Positions 10,232 through 24,220 are shown, numbered from the stretch's first letter. The stretch: DNA of 64,000 bases from Thalassia testudinum (GCA_037157565.1 JAZHRO010000019.1:62866501-62930500); one strand, 5' to 3'. Made by a program: numbers and translations. Notes: generated by a model from the letters alone, not told the origin.

Positions 10232-12929
10232 TGTTTATCGAGCTTTTTAGGAGTTTAAAGTTGTTTCATTGTAGTAAAATCTCCTAAATAGCTTAATCAA
10301 TAAATAAAATTTATAACTCGAATATCTAAAATGAAGTCCGAGGTCGAACACAAGGAGCAAATATTGCAATTCACGTGCTAATCAAAATGAATATATAAAT
10401 GAGCACAAGAAATCAAAACAATAATGATATTCAATGAATAATATCTACTGAAAACTGATCTTCAATGGAGAACGTGAGTATTGCAAGAGTTGAAGAGGAC
10501 AAAAAGATATCTAAGACAAAATAATGGTGATTTCAATCACCAATTATTAGTTTAGACACATGTATACCAATTACTTAATAACTCAAATAAATGAGCAGTA
10601 GCCTAAACCATTTAAACCAACTTTCCATGCCAGCCAAATAAATCCACAGTGCACAATGTCAGAGCTTATCAGACGTCGGTTGCTCAAGTCAGACGACTTA
10701 AACATCATTGCTACAGTGCAAGCACAAGGCTTTCGAAGCCTTTCTCTCCTTTTGTTCTTCAGCTCTTCTTCTTCTTTCTCTCAGGCATAAGGGGAACACA
10801 CCCCTCTCAGTGGCTAGGTGTTCGCACAGGGTCAAGCATTCAGAACCAAAACCCCCTTCTCTCTCTCCTTCCTTTTCTCCTCTCAAACAACCGGTCAACC
10901 AATCGGGTATTCGGGTTTAAGTAGTATCAGGTCCAGGGCTACCGGCGTGGGTAGTAGCCGAGGAGTGAAGGCTTATGCGGGTACAGGTGAGCAGGTGTAA
11001 TGGGGACCCGAACCTTGTGACTTGGGCGATAGGATGAAACACAAAATCAATATATGTGTGCACGGGTGCTCTTCTCCCACCGATGTGGGACTAAATCCCA
11101 CTCTTTCCTCTTCGCATGCGTGCAGCTGCGGCGTGTCTTCAATTGGAGCTGTAGCTGCTACTGAGGACATCAATTGGGGACCTGGAAAGGGTCCTGGGAT
11201 GCACCTGCATAGCCTAGGAGGATTCTTGGTGAAGAACAGGGTCACGAGGTAAAGAACAAGCTAGAGAAGATGACGCAACGTCGGAGCTCCAGCAGTGAAC
11301 CTGAAACACAAATACGAGCTTGAAAGCCCCAGTTAAATAGCCTATTAGATTCGTCGAAGAAAGGCGAAGGTGATGGTGGGTGTTTCATGGAAGATGGTGG
11401 CATGTGGAGGGCAGTCGGTGTCGGAGATGAAGGTGAAAGGATGGGTTGTTCGGTGGTGGTCGTGAGTGAGTGGAATGCAAAATTGGTTGAGGGGTTTTGT
11501 GTGGGGATGAGCAGCGGAGGTTGTGAGGGTGTTGGTGAGGTGTGTGGTGCAGTGGAGTGATGGGAAGACTTCACTGGAGGTGCGGCCAGAGACAAAGACG
11601 AAGGTGGCATGCGGTGGCAGCGTGGGTCGAATTGAATGATAAATGAGATAAAAACAAAGTAGAAAGAGGAAGGAACCTAACTAATCCTAAATGAATGGTT
11701 GAAAGGGGAGAGTGATCCTTGCCGGTGGTACGTTGGACTTGGAGGAGATGAAGTCTTCGGTGGGCGAAGCGGCGACGACGAGGGGAGGTAGGCGACGCTT
11801 GCTGGTATTGTGATGCAAGAAAGAAGCTGAGGCTGGAGGAGCTGCCGACTATTGTACGTGGAGGATGGTGAAGAAGGTAGTCAGAGAGGGTTGTCGGAGT
11901 TGGTGGAGATGGAGGTCGGGGAGAAGGGAAGAAGGGGGTATCCAGCCTCCAAACCAAGCTAAGGAGGACGACTTAACTTCAGGGAACCTTTTATAGGTTT
12001 CATTGGAGCTTTCCAAGCTTGGAAGCATGTGGTTCTTGCATGACAAGGATACCTGAACCTTTGAGAGGTTTGCATTAGGTTTTGAGTAGGATTTAGAGCC
12101 CAATGCGCGGCTCAAATGGAAGAGAACTTCATCAAGGATCTCCCTTTCTATTTTGGGAGAGATTCGTCAAGAAATCAGAGAGAAATCTTTGATTGAAGGT
12201 CGTCGGAGTAGGAGTTCCTCCATGATAATGGTAGAGGGACCAATCTGTAAATAAGGTGACAAACTTAGGGACTTTTTCGCAAATAATTCAAAAAGCTAAG
12301 GGTGTGTGTGTAAGAAAAAGAGTCAGACTGGACCAGAATGCAAACTAAGTCAAGATGATCTCTGATTGGGCTCAAATTTTGGTACAAAACTAATTAGGAG
12401 CCAAGGAACCTAATGGTAAAGTTGAATTTTAGTTTTGACCAAGTCTAATTGGGTAATTTATGTAGAAACCCAAATTAGGGTAACTTTCCGTCTGAGACTC
12501 TATTTTAGGTCAAAATAGGTTCTAATGGTCAAATCAAAGGTACAAAACCATATAGATTATTTTTTTATGATTTTTAAAAGGTTTAGGTGAATTTTATCTT
12601 GAGCATAACCTCAGTTAATTAAGTGAATTTGAAATTAGGATTTCGAATGTCCATTAATTCTTGAAATGCACGAAAGCTCGTTTTTGCCTGTACGGACCCT
12701 CTTATTAGACATTTATGATCATTTGACCTTTAATAAACCTTTGGAAAATCTTGTGATTATTCTGCATTTATGATATGATGTAAAAACTGCAGATTTACCC
12801 CTGATTTAATGTATGTCTCTCAGAAAGGATTTGCAATGAATTATAGCTTTTCGGCAGTTATGTAGGAGCATTTGTCTGCAGATTATGACTAATTAAAGCT
12901 ATTTATGGTTGATGATGACGTTATCATCA
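10232..12929 (-). repeat. Family A LTR (5' LTR of the truncated element)
   Basis: 2698 bp. On the minus strand it opens with TGATGATAACGTCATCA (12913-12929), a 6-bp inverted repeat, and closes with CGATAAACA at 10232. The left edge is fixed by the decayed primer site next to it, the right edge by homology with the LTR ending at 52487. Pyrimidine-rich sequence at about 10730-10880 corresponds to the purine-rich transcript region of other family A LTRs. ORFs of 60-128 codons inside are compositional. Confidence 0.8.
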
Positions 12930-13432
12930 ATTAATGTTTTTCATCTTTTGTATTTTTAGTTCTAGTAGTAGAAGCATTCCTCTACTAGTGTTTCTTTTGT
13001 AAAACAACTCTTCCATTTTATAAAAAGTTACCTTTCTAAAATTCTTGTTGCATCTCTATTAGTTAATTGTTCTAGCACTTTTCACTCTCTTTCTCTAATT
13101 ACCCTAACTCTCCACGTGTGTAGGGTGAGCTTAGAGAGAAGATTATCTTATCACTTAGTGTTAGCATTAGCAATTTAGGTGTAATCGTTTTCCTACTTTA
13201 AATTCGTAGTTTCCTGTTATTTCAAAATCAAAAAAATCTTATATCCAAAAACCTAAAATGAAAGTTGATTTCCTTTTTGTCAAGCAAGATTTTTAAAGTG
13301 CATTCCCGCCTCCTTGGACGACCCTAGATACCACCACTATATAGGTTTATAAATTTTAAAAGCGATTGTGAATTAGCGTGTTACAACGATTTAAAAACCC
13401 TAACTACAAATCACACTTTTCTTTGCATCAGT
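12930..13432 (+). repeat. Fragment of a family B LTR
   Basis: In plus orientation it matches the reverse complement of about 2490-2960. Shared blocks include TAGTAGAAGCATTCCTCTACTAG (about 12966-12988), the run around CCTCCTTGGACGACCCTAG (13309-13327) and the end with GTTACAACG. The 5' part is cut off by the family A LTR to its left. Confidence 0.65.
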
Positions 13433-13851
13433 TGTGCGTTAGTTCCTTTGAGGCCTTGAGGTTAAGGCATCTGAGCCTTGGTTCTGTCGTCTGATTGGCT
13501 ACATTGGTGCTGTGCTTGGTTATGATACTGATATTTGATTGAGATACTGTTGGTTTATTTTAGTAAATTAGAGCTTAAATTGTAGGGTTTAAATTGGTAG
13601 TTCAAACCACCATTTTTAACCTGATCTTTTTGCACTTTGATACCTGAGTTTCTGAGATATTCTTCTGATATATATTGAGCATCATTCTTGATCCTATTTG
13701 CATATTCTTCTTGATAATTGTGATTAGTGTTTGATTTGCTTATAATTTCTCCCTGTTAACGACCTCGGACTCACACTTTTATTTTCAAGATTACAAATTT
13801 AAATGCCGTATAACGCGTATTTCTAAAACTTGATGAAAGCGATGCAATAGT
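13433..13851 (+). repeat. 3' tail of a family A LTR
   Basis: Matches the end of the solo LTR at 13857-16370. Shared parts are the GGCATCTGA...CCTTGG block, the TTCAAACCACCATTTTT block and the stretch with CTCCCTGTTAACGACCTCGGACTCACA (13749-13775, longer than the shared core CTCC...ACTCACA). Its end lies near 13846, ten bases before the next LTR. The 5' part is missing, probably replaced by the family B fragment. Confidence 0.6.
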
Positions 13852-13856
13852 AGGGA

Positions 13857-16370
13857 TGATGGTAACGTCATCATTCCTCATAACTAACTTTAATTAATCA
13901 GAATCAAATGATAAATTCTCCTAAATGATCGTCTGAGGATCATAATTCTACTCTGATATGATTTGAGAAGATAAGAAAATGGGGTTAATTCTATTGTGTT
14001 AAAAGCATATCACAAATGCAGATTAACCATGGGGTTACTCAAGGATTAATTGATGGTCAAATGAACATAAAAGTGGGTTCACATTGACTAAATCAGGGTT
14101 TCATGAATTTTGAGGGTGAAAACAGTACTCAAAATCCTAATTATCAACGACACTTAAATTGGAAAGGTTTTGGTTAAGATAAAATCAATATAAACCTATT
14201 GAAATTCATGGAAAAATATTCTAAGAGGTTTGGTACTTTCACTTTTACCATCTGAACTCATTTTGACCTAGAATAGAGATTCAGATAGAAATTTACCCTA
14301 GCTTGGGCTCTAGTGCAATTTAGCCAACCAAATGTGGTCAAAACTCAAATCCAAGTTCACATTAGATTCGTTGGGTCTAAATTAGATTACACCAAAATTT
14401 GGGCCCAATCAGAGTCCATCTTGAGCTAGTTTGCATTTTGGACCCTCAAAATTCTATTTTTTACACTTAAACCCCTAGGTTTCAAGTTTATTACCAAGAC
14501 CCCCTAACTTTGTCGTATTCCTTGCATTTAGGTCCCTTCTACCATTGTTGTTTGAACAGAATCTCAAACCCACTACTCGCCGACTTTAATCTAAGATATC
14601 TCTCAGATTTTTAGACCAAATCCCTCCAAATTGGAGGGATTGATCTTGAAGGGATCCTCTTCCAAATGCACCATCTCACGAGAGCCAAGAATGACCCAAG
14701 AGCTTCGACGAGCACTTCAAAAATCACAGATTTGAGTTGCTTCAATTGTGACGAAAATACCTCACAATTGAGTGTCAATTCCTCTTCTAAGCTCTCCTGG
14801 CTCCCAAGGTGTTTCCCAGCCTGGTTTAGGCCAAACATACCTCTTCCTCCTCAACTCCGGCCACCTCCGACCATGGCTCTGGCGAGCCCCTTAACCCCCT
14901 TTCTCTGGCCTCCCAATGACCAAATTGGGAGTGCCATCATCTTCCTCATCTTCGTCCACTTTTCGCCAGCCAAAAAGGAGGCGTCCTCCCCCTTTCTTCC
15001 TTGCTGTCCACATTAGCGGAGGTTTCAACTTCTCCGTGTCCGGCAAAACACGCCGACATGGAATCCTCTCCTTTTGTCCAAATAGCTAGTCTTCTCTCTC
15101 CCCTTTAGTTTCTCAATTTGACCGCATAATCACCCTCTTCCCCCTCATCTTCACCACCTCTGGCCACACCTCCGGTGAGGTCGCACGCACGCCACCGACC
15201 ACCAAATGCCACACCATTACTTCCAAAAGCTTCGCCTCGACCTCACGAACAAAATCCTTCTACTTATTTGGGCTTTCATCCACTCCACACTCTCTCTGAA
15301 CAACCCACCTCACGGTCACCCTCGCCGTCACCGATAGAGCAGTCCACACCACTGAACCCCACAATACCACCACTGCCACATCACGGCGGTGCTTATGAAC
15401 TGCCTAATTGAGGCGTTGAGCCCATTTTCTTGACTTGCAGGCTTCATAGAACCTCCTCCTATCGCCACCGTGCTCCACCGCCATCCGGCCACCATCAACT
15501 TCAATTCCACCTCTAACAAAGTGCGGAACCACTTGATGAAGCCACCCAGGCTGTCAATTTGACAACATAGCAACATCAGCAGTTGTAATCAACATGAACA
15601 TCCTCTGCAGCATGCATGAAGAAAGAGCTAGGATTTAGTCCCACATCGTGGAACTAAAAATAGGAAATTCATATAAATTGAATTCCGTGTATGGGCTCAT
15701 TGCCTCAGACACTAGGGGTGAGGTCCCCTCCCTCTTAACCTCTCACACCTTACCCACCACCGCACGTCGGTGGGCCTGGTCCCCAGTCTGGATTGATTAC
15801 CCATATACCCGACCTGATTTCGAAATAGAGAGAGAAATTTTCTAAGGGAGGAGGGACTAGTTTTGCACTATATACCTTGGGATTCGTGCCCACACTTAGT
15901 AAAATTTTGAGGCTCTGAGGCTTTATAAATTAAGGCATCTGATGTGCCTTGGAAACATTTGATCTTGGTTACTGTGGAGATATTTAGTTGAGTACTCTAA
16001 TCTGATGTGGCTAAGTATTTGAGATGTTGACCTTAGGATTTGTGCCTAATTGTGGGGATTAATTGGTGGTTTCAACCACCACTTTTTAGACCCTTATTAT
16101 ATTTTTGCCCCATTAATTCTGAGATATATTTTGATTCTTAGTGAATGCATTTTTAGTGGATTATTTATTCATTACATATCATTATTGTGGATTGATTATT
16201 GTGCTCACTATTTCTCATATTGGACTAATGATTGAATTCTATATTTGCTCCCTACAAACGACCCGGAACTCACAGTTTTTTGAGCTTTACAAATTTAAAT
16301 GTCGTATTGATTTTCGTCTCTATACTACAATGTGATGTTTTCCTAAACTACGACAATTTTCGACTTCAAC
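13857..16370 (+). mobile_element. Family A solo LTR, flanked by AGGGA
   Basis: 2514 bp, plus orientation. It starts TGATGGTAACGTCATCA and ends near 16370. AGGGA occurs at 13852-13856 and again at 16371-16375, the target duplication. The final A of the LTR and the first A of the duplication cannot be told apart. Nothing that looks like a primer site or internal region follows, so this is a solo LTR. Its nearest relative here is the LTR at 10232-12929. It contains no convincing gene. Confidence 0.82.
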
Positions 16371-16375
16371 AGGGA

Positions 16376-19300
16376 CCTCTCTTATAATTTGCCCAAAACA
16401 CCTTCAGCTCACTTCTGCCGAAGGTGTTCTTCTCATGATGAACTCGACTCTTGAGGATCGTCCATTCCCTACTCCACAGATCAACGGTAGATTCTACACC
16501 AACCAGCTGGCATTGGTGCACCTTGATTCGTGCCTCTACCCAGATCTCATCCAACGATCCATGTTTATCCCAATCCATTTCCTGCGCACCCCATCTTCGT
16601 CCATAGCCGTTGATGCTCAACAGTTTCTATGTTTGATTCCAGGTTACATGAGCTCCCACTACCTATAAATACTTGCCCCTAGAGGTCCTATGATCCTTTA
16701 CCAGCTACCCTCCTACCTTCTCAAGTTGGTTATTCACTCCTACTTTAGTTTCCTACTCCTGTTCCTCCACTGCATGTGACAGAGGTGGCACGACCTTCCT
16801 CTATTCATACCTTGCTGCTAGAGGTCACGCAATAGCTGAGGGGAACCATGGAGTCCCACTAGTGGATTCTTCATTGCTGGATCCCCTTATCCTCATTCAT
16901 CACCATAGCTACCCACTGCAGATTCCATAGGTCCCATTCTTTTGTTAGATTAGGATTTAATGCTTTCTAGCTTAATTTTACAACTTTCCTAGTGTAATTT
17001 AGATGTTTAGATTGTGATTCCATTGTTTGATTGCTTAGAATGGTAGATTAGATTTAGATCTAAATTTCCCTCAATCAGGTATCTCTGATCAATGTAGATA
17101 AGAGAAACCAATTCACATCCTCACAACACTCCATAATTCTTCCCCACCATTTCACATTCACTTCTACTGATTTCCATGCATTTTTATTTACAACTCACTC
17201 CATTCATCAGAGCAGTGAGGACATTTGGAGCTTAGTGGCTTCTAGATCTTCTCACGTGCTAAATCCACTTAAGGGTCATCCCATACACTTCACTGGATCA
17301 CACTGGCCCTCGCCTAGGTTTGAATTGAGTATGATTCACTTGATTATTTTTTATTTGATTTAATGCCTGATTAGTAGATTTGGGATTCAATTGGCTTTTT
17401 ATTGGTTTTAATCAAGTGAATTGAGTGACTGATGTATTATTGAGTTGGATGTGATGAGGTGTGACTGATCATAACTAAAATGTTCAACTTAAGCTAGAAA
17501 CTAGATTAAACACTATCTAATTAACATAATAAATGGGTTAAGTGTGGGATTTAAGGAAAATGACCTAAAACATCAAATTCGTGTTAAAAACACATAATTA
17601 AGTCAAATTAGTGAGATATTCTATTCACAAATGTAAATTGATGATCCAATTGCCAATTGAATACATTTCTGAGCTCAAAAGTTCAAATCAAGGATAAAAT
17701 TAATTTCTAATATGTTCAATTAAGTTCCAATAAAAATCTCATTGCATTTGAGCATCATTAGGACCTTGCATTAATGATCTCAGACTTAGGTCCTCGATCA
17801 TTAACATTTTATTCACATCTAAAACCCCAAGGACCTTTCTGTAAAGTCGAAGGGGTCTTTTTGCAAGTAGGCAGGGACCACTCTTTAATCATTTTCATCA
17901 CTTATGGGCTTTCTCATAATTTCTCTACCCCTTCAATATAAGGGCTCCTATGCAAAATTCACAAAATACCTACTGAGCTTGCGAGTACATTGCTCATGTG
18001 AAGAATACGGTGCACAGGCACCGTCAATTGATTGGATCACTTAGATCAATAGTGGATCTTTACCCTTTGATCCCGCGCCATTGCGCAAAGCACTCGTGCC
18101 TCTCTTAGATCTGATCTAACGATGGTTTTTTGGTTTAAATCTTCCTGCCTCTTCTCAATCTCTCATCCACCGTTGAAGACCTAATAGCCTAATCTCACCT
18201 TAGCGGTGATCCTAACCTACTTAGACCTATATAGGAAGAACCCCTGAGCTTGTGTGACACCATTGGCCCCCTCCTACATTTCTCGAGCCGATCCTTCTTC
18301 TTCTCCAGCTTCTTCTTGCTCATTCACTCACTCCATTAGTGATAGAGGTGGAGTTCTTCCTTAATTCGTCCATATCACTAAGGATGACGTAAGCCAGAGG
18401 ACATCTCTAGAGCTTCACTGGTAAGCTCTTCACTCATTGGAGATCTCCCTCATTTCATCCTCTTCAGTCGCCAATTAAGGATCTAGGAAAGTCCCCTTCT
18501 TCCAATTAGAGTGCAATTTCCTGCTTTCTAGGATAATTGTAGTGTAGTGTAGATCAATTAGCAATAGAATTAGCTAGTGAACTAGTAGATCAGATCCAGT
18601 TTAGTTAGATTAAAGGTAGATTAGACTAGTCTCGATTTCACCCCCTCTGATCTGGTGTTTTTCCACCCTTGCATCGATTCATCAATCTCCCTCTACATCT
18701 CATAAGTCACATCCATTGAATTCCTCTAAGTTTTAATCCATAATTCACCCCTACATTAGAGTCGAATGGGATCTGAAGCTCTCAAGCTTTCATATCTAAA
18801 TTTGCGCTCACAAACCACCTGGGGATCTTTTAATCCATTTCATATGTTCACAAAGACCCCTGATCTGGATTGAATTGCATCGATTTGCTCGATTGCTTTG
18901 TATTTGGATCTGTCACCCAATTGTAAGATTTATAGTTGATTTGGGTTGTAATGGATTTAATCGAGCGATTCGAGTTTGGATTTATTGAATTGAAGTTCAT
19001 GCAATGGTTGTAAGCTTTTTGGTTGGATTTTTATGATTTAAGTAGCTCATGCCCAATTTTTCATGTTGTTCTGTTTTATGCTTTTGTTAGGTATCAGAGG
19101 TTTATGAAATCCAACACACTAGATTAGGACATCTGTGATGACCTGATTAATCTAGTGCATCACCTAGGATCACTGCACATTATTCCATAGTGTGCAGGTG
19201 TCCTACATGATCAATTCATCATAGTGAAGCTATATTAATCGCCTAAGAAGGCAACATCCGGATTTTAATCCTAGTCAATCTTTAGTTGCCAACAAGGTTT

Positions 19301-19959
19301 GGATGAGGTTTGTTTATCTAGATGAAGCTCTGTGAAGGCTTTTGAAGTGGCTTCAATGTCTGATTTGATCTTTCATCTTCAGGCTATCTATAGCATGAGA
19401 TGGGAATTAGATTAGGGTTTTAAGCTTTCTTAAGCTTTGATTTGATTTGTAATGAATTCTGTATCAATTATGGAGTGTGTATGACAGATGAGATGTGGAT
19501 TTGATCTAGTTAATTCTGATATGATAGGATTTACAGTAGCTGCAGTTGCTCTGTCTATGATCTGAATGGATTTCCCCATGGATTTTCATTTTAGATTTAG
19601 GATGAAATTATTGTGTGTTTGAACGACCCTTAGGTCTGATTTTTGAGACTTAATGATGGCATTTTGTGAACATCAAATCAGACTTCAAAGTTTGATCAGT
19701 TGGCATTGCAGCAGTAGCAGCTGCACTAGTCTGGGTGGAATTTTAAGAAAGTATCAATCTAAGTTTGAGATGTTTTGAACTAGGGATGGTCTTGCATTAG
19801 TTTAGATCAGACACTAAAGGTCTGATCAAAGCTTTCATCTAGTTGGACTGCACATACAGCAGCAATAGTAGCAACAATGACTCTTTTGGACTGTCTGGAG
19901 CAGTTCTGGGATGGATTTTAGATAGGAGTCTAAATTGTTTTAAGGCTTTGAGTGATCTA
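16376..19959 (+). repeat. Diverged LTR-like sequence, two related copies
   Basis: No gene. About 16400-17460 and 17950-18950 are weakly similar in the same order: a T-rich segment with a TATA-like TATAAATA (16663-16670) or CCTATATAGG (18224-18233), an AGAGGTGG(C/A) block, and a TAGATTAG-rich stretch. About 18948-19959 matches 41459-42440, so the right end is the first part of repeat D. The copia element beginning at 19960 interrupts it. I cannot assign family or exact borders. Confidence 0.5.
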
Positions 19960-22900
19960 TGAAAGTGCACTAGAGGGGGTGTGATTAGTGCCAAAGGCGG
20001 TAAACAAATCGCTAATTGTAAATAATGTAGATTTAAGATAAACTCAAGCAAATCACAAATGAACATAAGGATTTACAGTGGAAACCTGACCGTGGGAAAA
20101 ATCACTACCTAGATCTTCCAATCTAGGATTTTGCCCCAAGTCCAACTCGAAATACTAACCGGTACTTATGGGGTACCAAACCATTTTACAAACCCTCTTG
20201 ATATCCTAATCAAGAGAAATGCGTACCAAACCCTTTTCCAATCCCTCTTAATATTCCAATCAAAAGCAAACCCCTCTTTCTCAAGAGGAAAGAAATCCAC
20301 AACCTGGGTCCTTAGATTAGAAGTAGATTAAGGAATAAAATAGGATTAAAACATAATTTAACTCCTATGGATAGCCCCAATAAGAAATGCAATTGATGGG
20401 AACACCATCATGAGTCCTAACTAGCTCATTTTGACCCATTGAAGAGAATAAAAGCTCCTACATAACCAACTGGAGGTCATAATTCACTGAATAACCTTTC
20501 TGAGAGAAAAGCAAGAAACAGGGGGTAAAAATGAAATTTTACCATTGCAGTACAACAACAGGTTTTCTCAAGGGCTAAACACATGTCAAAAGGTCTTAAC
20601 AAGATAAAAAGTGGGTTGGATTTGACAGAAAAGGGTTTGTGTGCACCCTGCGAATTAAATGACTTCTTGAAACCCTAAAACAAACTTGCTTGATTAACCA
20701 AGGTTCTGGTCAGGATAAAATTCACCTAAACCCTCTAAAAATCATAGAAAAATATTCTCTAGGGTTTATAACTTTCAATTTGGCCATTGGAACCCATTTT
20801 GACCTAGAATGGGGTCTTAGACAAATATTTCCCCTAAGTTAGGTTTATACCAAATTACCCCATCAAATGTGATCAAACCCAAAATACATCTTCGCCATTG
20901 GATTCCTTAAGTCCAAATTAGGTTTGTACCAAAATTTGGACCTAAGGGCAACTCATCTTGACCCACTTTGCAAATAGGTCCAGCTTGATTACATTTGTGT
21001 CCCTATCTTTCAAAAGCCTTTACAAAAGCCCCCTAGCTTCTTCATTGTTCTCGCAGATAGGTCCCTCCTCCATTATAGCGGAAGAATCCTACTTTGGTGA
21101 GCTTTAGAAGGTGATTTCTCCTTGATTGCTTAGAGAATCCCTCCCAAAATTGGAAGGGAGATTCTCTGAGTAATCTCCTTCAGTCTGAACCCATCAGTGA
21201 TCCATAATTTGTAGCCAATCTCTCATGCAAAGGCATGAGAGATTTGGGTCTTTCGAAGATGCCATCTCCGGTGACCTTACCTTGCTTGGAAGCTTGGCTT
21301 CCAAGCACAAATCCCCCTCCAGAGGTCTATTTAAGGAGCCCCAGATTCAACCAAGTCTCCCAAGCTTGAAATCGACAGGGAAATCCCCTCAAATTCGTCT
21401 CTCCTCCTCCGGCCGATCCGCTCATCAAGCTCCCGCAACCTTCCCTGATCTCCCTCATTGCCTGGCCACAATACCAGTGGCAGGTTCCTCTTCCTCGCGT
21501 TCGTCCACGTCGCGCAGCACCAGCCGACGCCCTTGTCTCCCCTTCCTCCTTGCCGACCATCCCTCCCTAAGCATCTTTGTCTCCAGCGTCGGCAATACGC
21601 GCCCGATGCCATCCTCGCCTTCCCTTCATCCACTATTACCCTAGATAAGTCCTTTCCACCCTCTACTTCCTTTCCCCCTCTTTATTTCCCTAAATCGACT
21701 ACTGCCACACTCCACCACCATCACCTCCTTCACCTCCGGCCACCAACTCTGGCGAGATCGCTCCACCACCACAGACCACCCCCCTCCTCACCGACAAGTC
21801 CATAAGCATCACCTCAACTCCCTGATCACAACCCCTCACTCCATTCACTCTGCCACTCACCCAAAAGCACCCCCGAACACACCCACACATATGCACACAG
21901 TGTGCCCTAAGCACACTCACACAAGCATCCCCACTCCACGTCGACCACCGCAGCACACTCGCCGTGCCTTGGCAAAGCTTTCTGAATGTTTTGACGTGGC
22001 CGCAAGGCTGTCGTAGTGATTTTAGATCCAGGTGTGCTCTGCCATTAGCGTAGAGCTTGAAGCAAGCTTGAAGCGAGCTGCAGGTTGCGCCAGCTCCAGG
22101 TCTTTGTTCCAGGCTACGCGGAACATTTTCATGCACAACTCTAGGCTATCAAGTGGAGTCAAGAGCAGTAGCAGTGGCTGCAATCGAAGGAACACTTTTG
22201 TCGCAAGCGCATGCGAAAATGGTGGGAAGATAGTCCCACCTCGAAACTGGAAGAGGCGCAACACCCGCATAAATTGATTTCTTGCTAGTGGCTTATTGCC
22301 TTCGAATCACGGGGTGAGGTCCCTCTCACCCGACTGACCGGCCTCGTCCGTGACCACGCCCCGCGGACCTGGTCTTGACTTGACCCGACTTACACTCCTC
22401 GCCCACCACCACGCGTCGGTGGGCCTGGTCCTAGGTACGTACTTGACCCGATTACTCGAGAAACGTGTGGCTCTAGGAGAGTGAAACTTAAGAGAGAAAA
22501 GAGAGGAGAGTGCACACTGGTAGGAGGTAGGTTTTTCTCTACAGGCTGAAGAGGAGGAGAAGCGAAGCTAAAGAAGAGGAAGGAGAAGACACGGACGCAG
22601 AGAAGCTAAGGCAGAGAAAGAAAAGTAAAGGAAGAAGCTGAAGGAAGAAGAAGCTGAAGGCAAAAAGGCAGCAAGGCAAAGGAAGAGAGAAGGCAGCTAG
22701 CAGAAAGAGAAAGAAGAAGAGAAAAGCCAAAGAAGAAGAAGCAGGCAGAGAAGGCTAAGGGAAGGGCTAAGGCCGGAAAACTAAAGGAAGAAGAAGAAGA
22801 AAGAAGAAGGAAGGAGAAGAAAGCTAAAGAAAGACAACTCGCAAAGGCAAAAATCAGAAGAAGAAGAGGAGAAGAGAATCAGAGAGAAAAGAAATAGCAT

Positions 22901-24220
22901 AGACATCCAATTTTTTATTCATATTGAATTCTTGAGTATTTTTGATCTACATTGCCAATTACTCTTATATTGTTGCATTGTGATATTTGATATTATTGCA
23001 TATTCTTTTAAATTGTGGTCTTGATTTCTAAAACTCCAATTTGCTCCCTGTGTTCGACCTCAAACTTTAAATTCGAGTAATAAAATTATATTTGTTTTGA
23101 GCGCTATTTTAGCTGTACTACAACGTGACATTCTTAAAACCCGATTCAATGTGCGAAACAGCAATCAATTGTATGAACTAGCTATCTAGGAAACTAAAGT
23201 GAACTCCCTTAGTGAATGTGTAAAGGTGATGCTGCTGGGAGTTGAGGTGGTTGAGCTCCAAGGAATGTGGTATTCAAGGAAAAGAGCTCATATCACCTCC
23301 AATGAACACCAAGCGTAGGCTCTAGCTGAATGTGGACTTAAATGCACTTTAGAGTATATTTTAGGGTGTTCTATATCTTCTATGTGTTCCCAAAGAGTGG
23401 GAAACCATCTCATATATATAGAGGGGTGAATGGACTTGTTTAGGTGTGCATAAAGCCCCTCTTCAATGGCTAAAAAGTTTCCCAATTGGATTTGCTAATG
23501 ACTAAGAAATATGCTCCAAAAGTGCTTTATCCAATGTTAGGTAAAAGTGAACTAACGTTAGTTGAACTATCTAACGTTAAGTACTCAGTTAGGTGCAAAG
23601 TTCGCTATCTCCTGGAGTCACTCAATTTGGCCCAAAATAGCCTACCTAATGTTAGCTAACCTCTATCTAATGTTAGGTCAACTACCTAATGTTAGATACA
23701 AAGTTTAGTGCAAGTTCATTATTCCCTAGAGCTTCCAAATGACATAAGACTACCATCTAACGTTAGGTCTCATATACATAACGTTAGATGTCTTGTAAAA
23801 GGTCCTTTAACTATCCAAATCAATATCTAGAGTTCTCACTAAGTATTAAGGTCATGCAATAACACCTATAGACTTAGTTAGACATATTTTGACCTATTTA
23901 GGCAGTGTGTCTTGTTCTAGTGAGAATTGCATATCAACCCCCTATATTTTTGCTAATAGGAGATCTGATTGGGGCTCTCCTTAGATTTTAAAGAATATAA
24001 AATTATAACTCAATTCCTATAATACAAGGAGACCTAAACTTGAAGAGCATGATCTCCTCCTTCTTGTCTTTGGATTTCATCATGAGAGCTTCAACTTGAA
24101 AATCAATCTTGCAATATCTATGCATAAGATCCAATTTTAATCTCAATTACTTGAGATGTTTGTCATCATCAAAACCATCATTAAAGGCTAATGTTGTGCC
24201 TAATTACTTATGCAACAACA
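19960..24220 (-). repeat. 3' LTR of the copia element (split)
   Basis: The LTR sequence occupies 19960-20393 and 23166-24220. It begins TGAAAGTG, as does the other copy at 27099, and ends CAACAACA next to the polypurine tract. Minus-strand TATA-like TATATATA lies at about 23414-23421. Eight copies of (C)TAA(C/T)GTTAG fall at about 23535-23795, in U3. A family A solo LTR sits inside. Confidence 0.82.
20394..23160 (+). mobile_element. Family A solo LTR inside the copia LTR, flanked by GCAAT
   Basis: 2767 bp. It opens TGATGGGAACACCATCA and closes GTGCGAAACA. GCAAT stands at 20389-20393 and 23161-23165. Removing it joins the copia LTR cleanly, as shown by the uninterrupted order in the right LTR at about 27525-27595. 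TATTTAAG at about 21328-21335 is the probable TATA box. A strongly purine-biased stretch follows at 22540-22890. No internal region, hence solo. ORFs inside are compositional. Confidence 0.9.

Larger units (their letters stand above)
6672..12929 (-). mobile_element. Truncated non-autonomous Athila-like element with family A LTR
   Basis: Minus-strand element with one LTR (10232-12929), a leader (9181-10231), a decayed copy of the 695-codon ORF (7284-9180) and 3' noncoding DNA down to about 6672. Internal order and sequence match the complete element at 42447-52487. Examples are the shared CAATCAATCT, GGTTGGTCCAACCAGG and GGGTTACAGGGTTTCCCCC blocks. Its left half, including the other LTR, is missing: homology ends at about 6672 in a tail-to-tail join with the plus-strand Athila fragment. 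ATTAA follows the LTR at 12930, but the matching flank is lost. Confidence 0.8.

Noticed and set aside
16050..16668. Small ORFs in 16050-16668 as host exons
   Set aside because: They fall in LTR ends and diverged repeats, with no splice-site pattern or recognisable domain.
21225..21644. 139-codon Ser/Pro-rich ORF in the solo LTR
   Set aside because: Pro/Ser bias comes from C-rich LTR sequence; overlapping ORFs of similar length exist in other frames.
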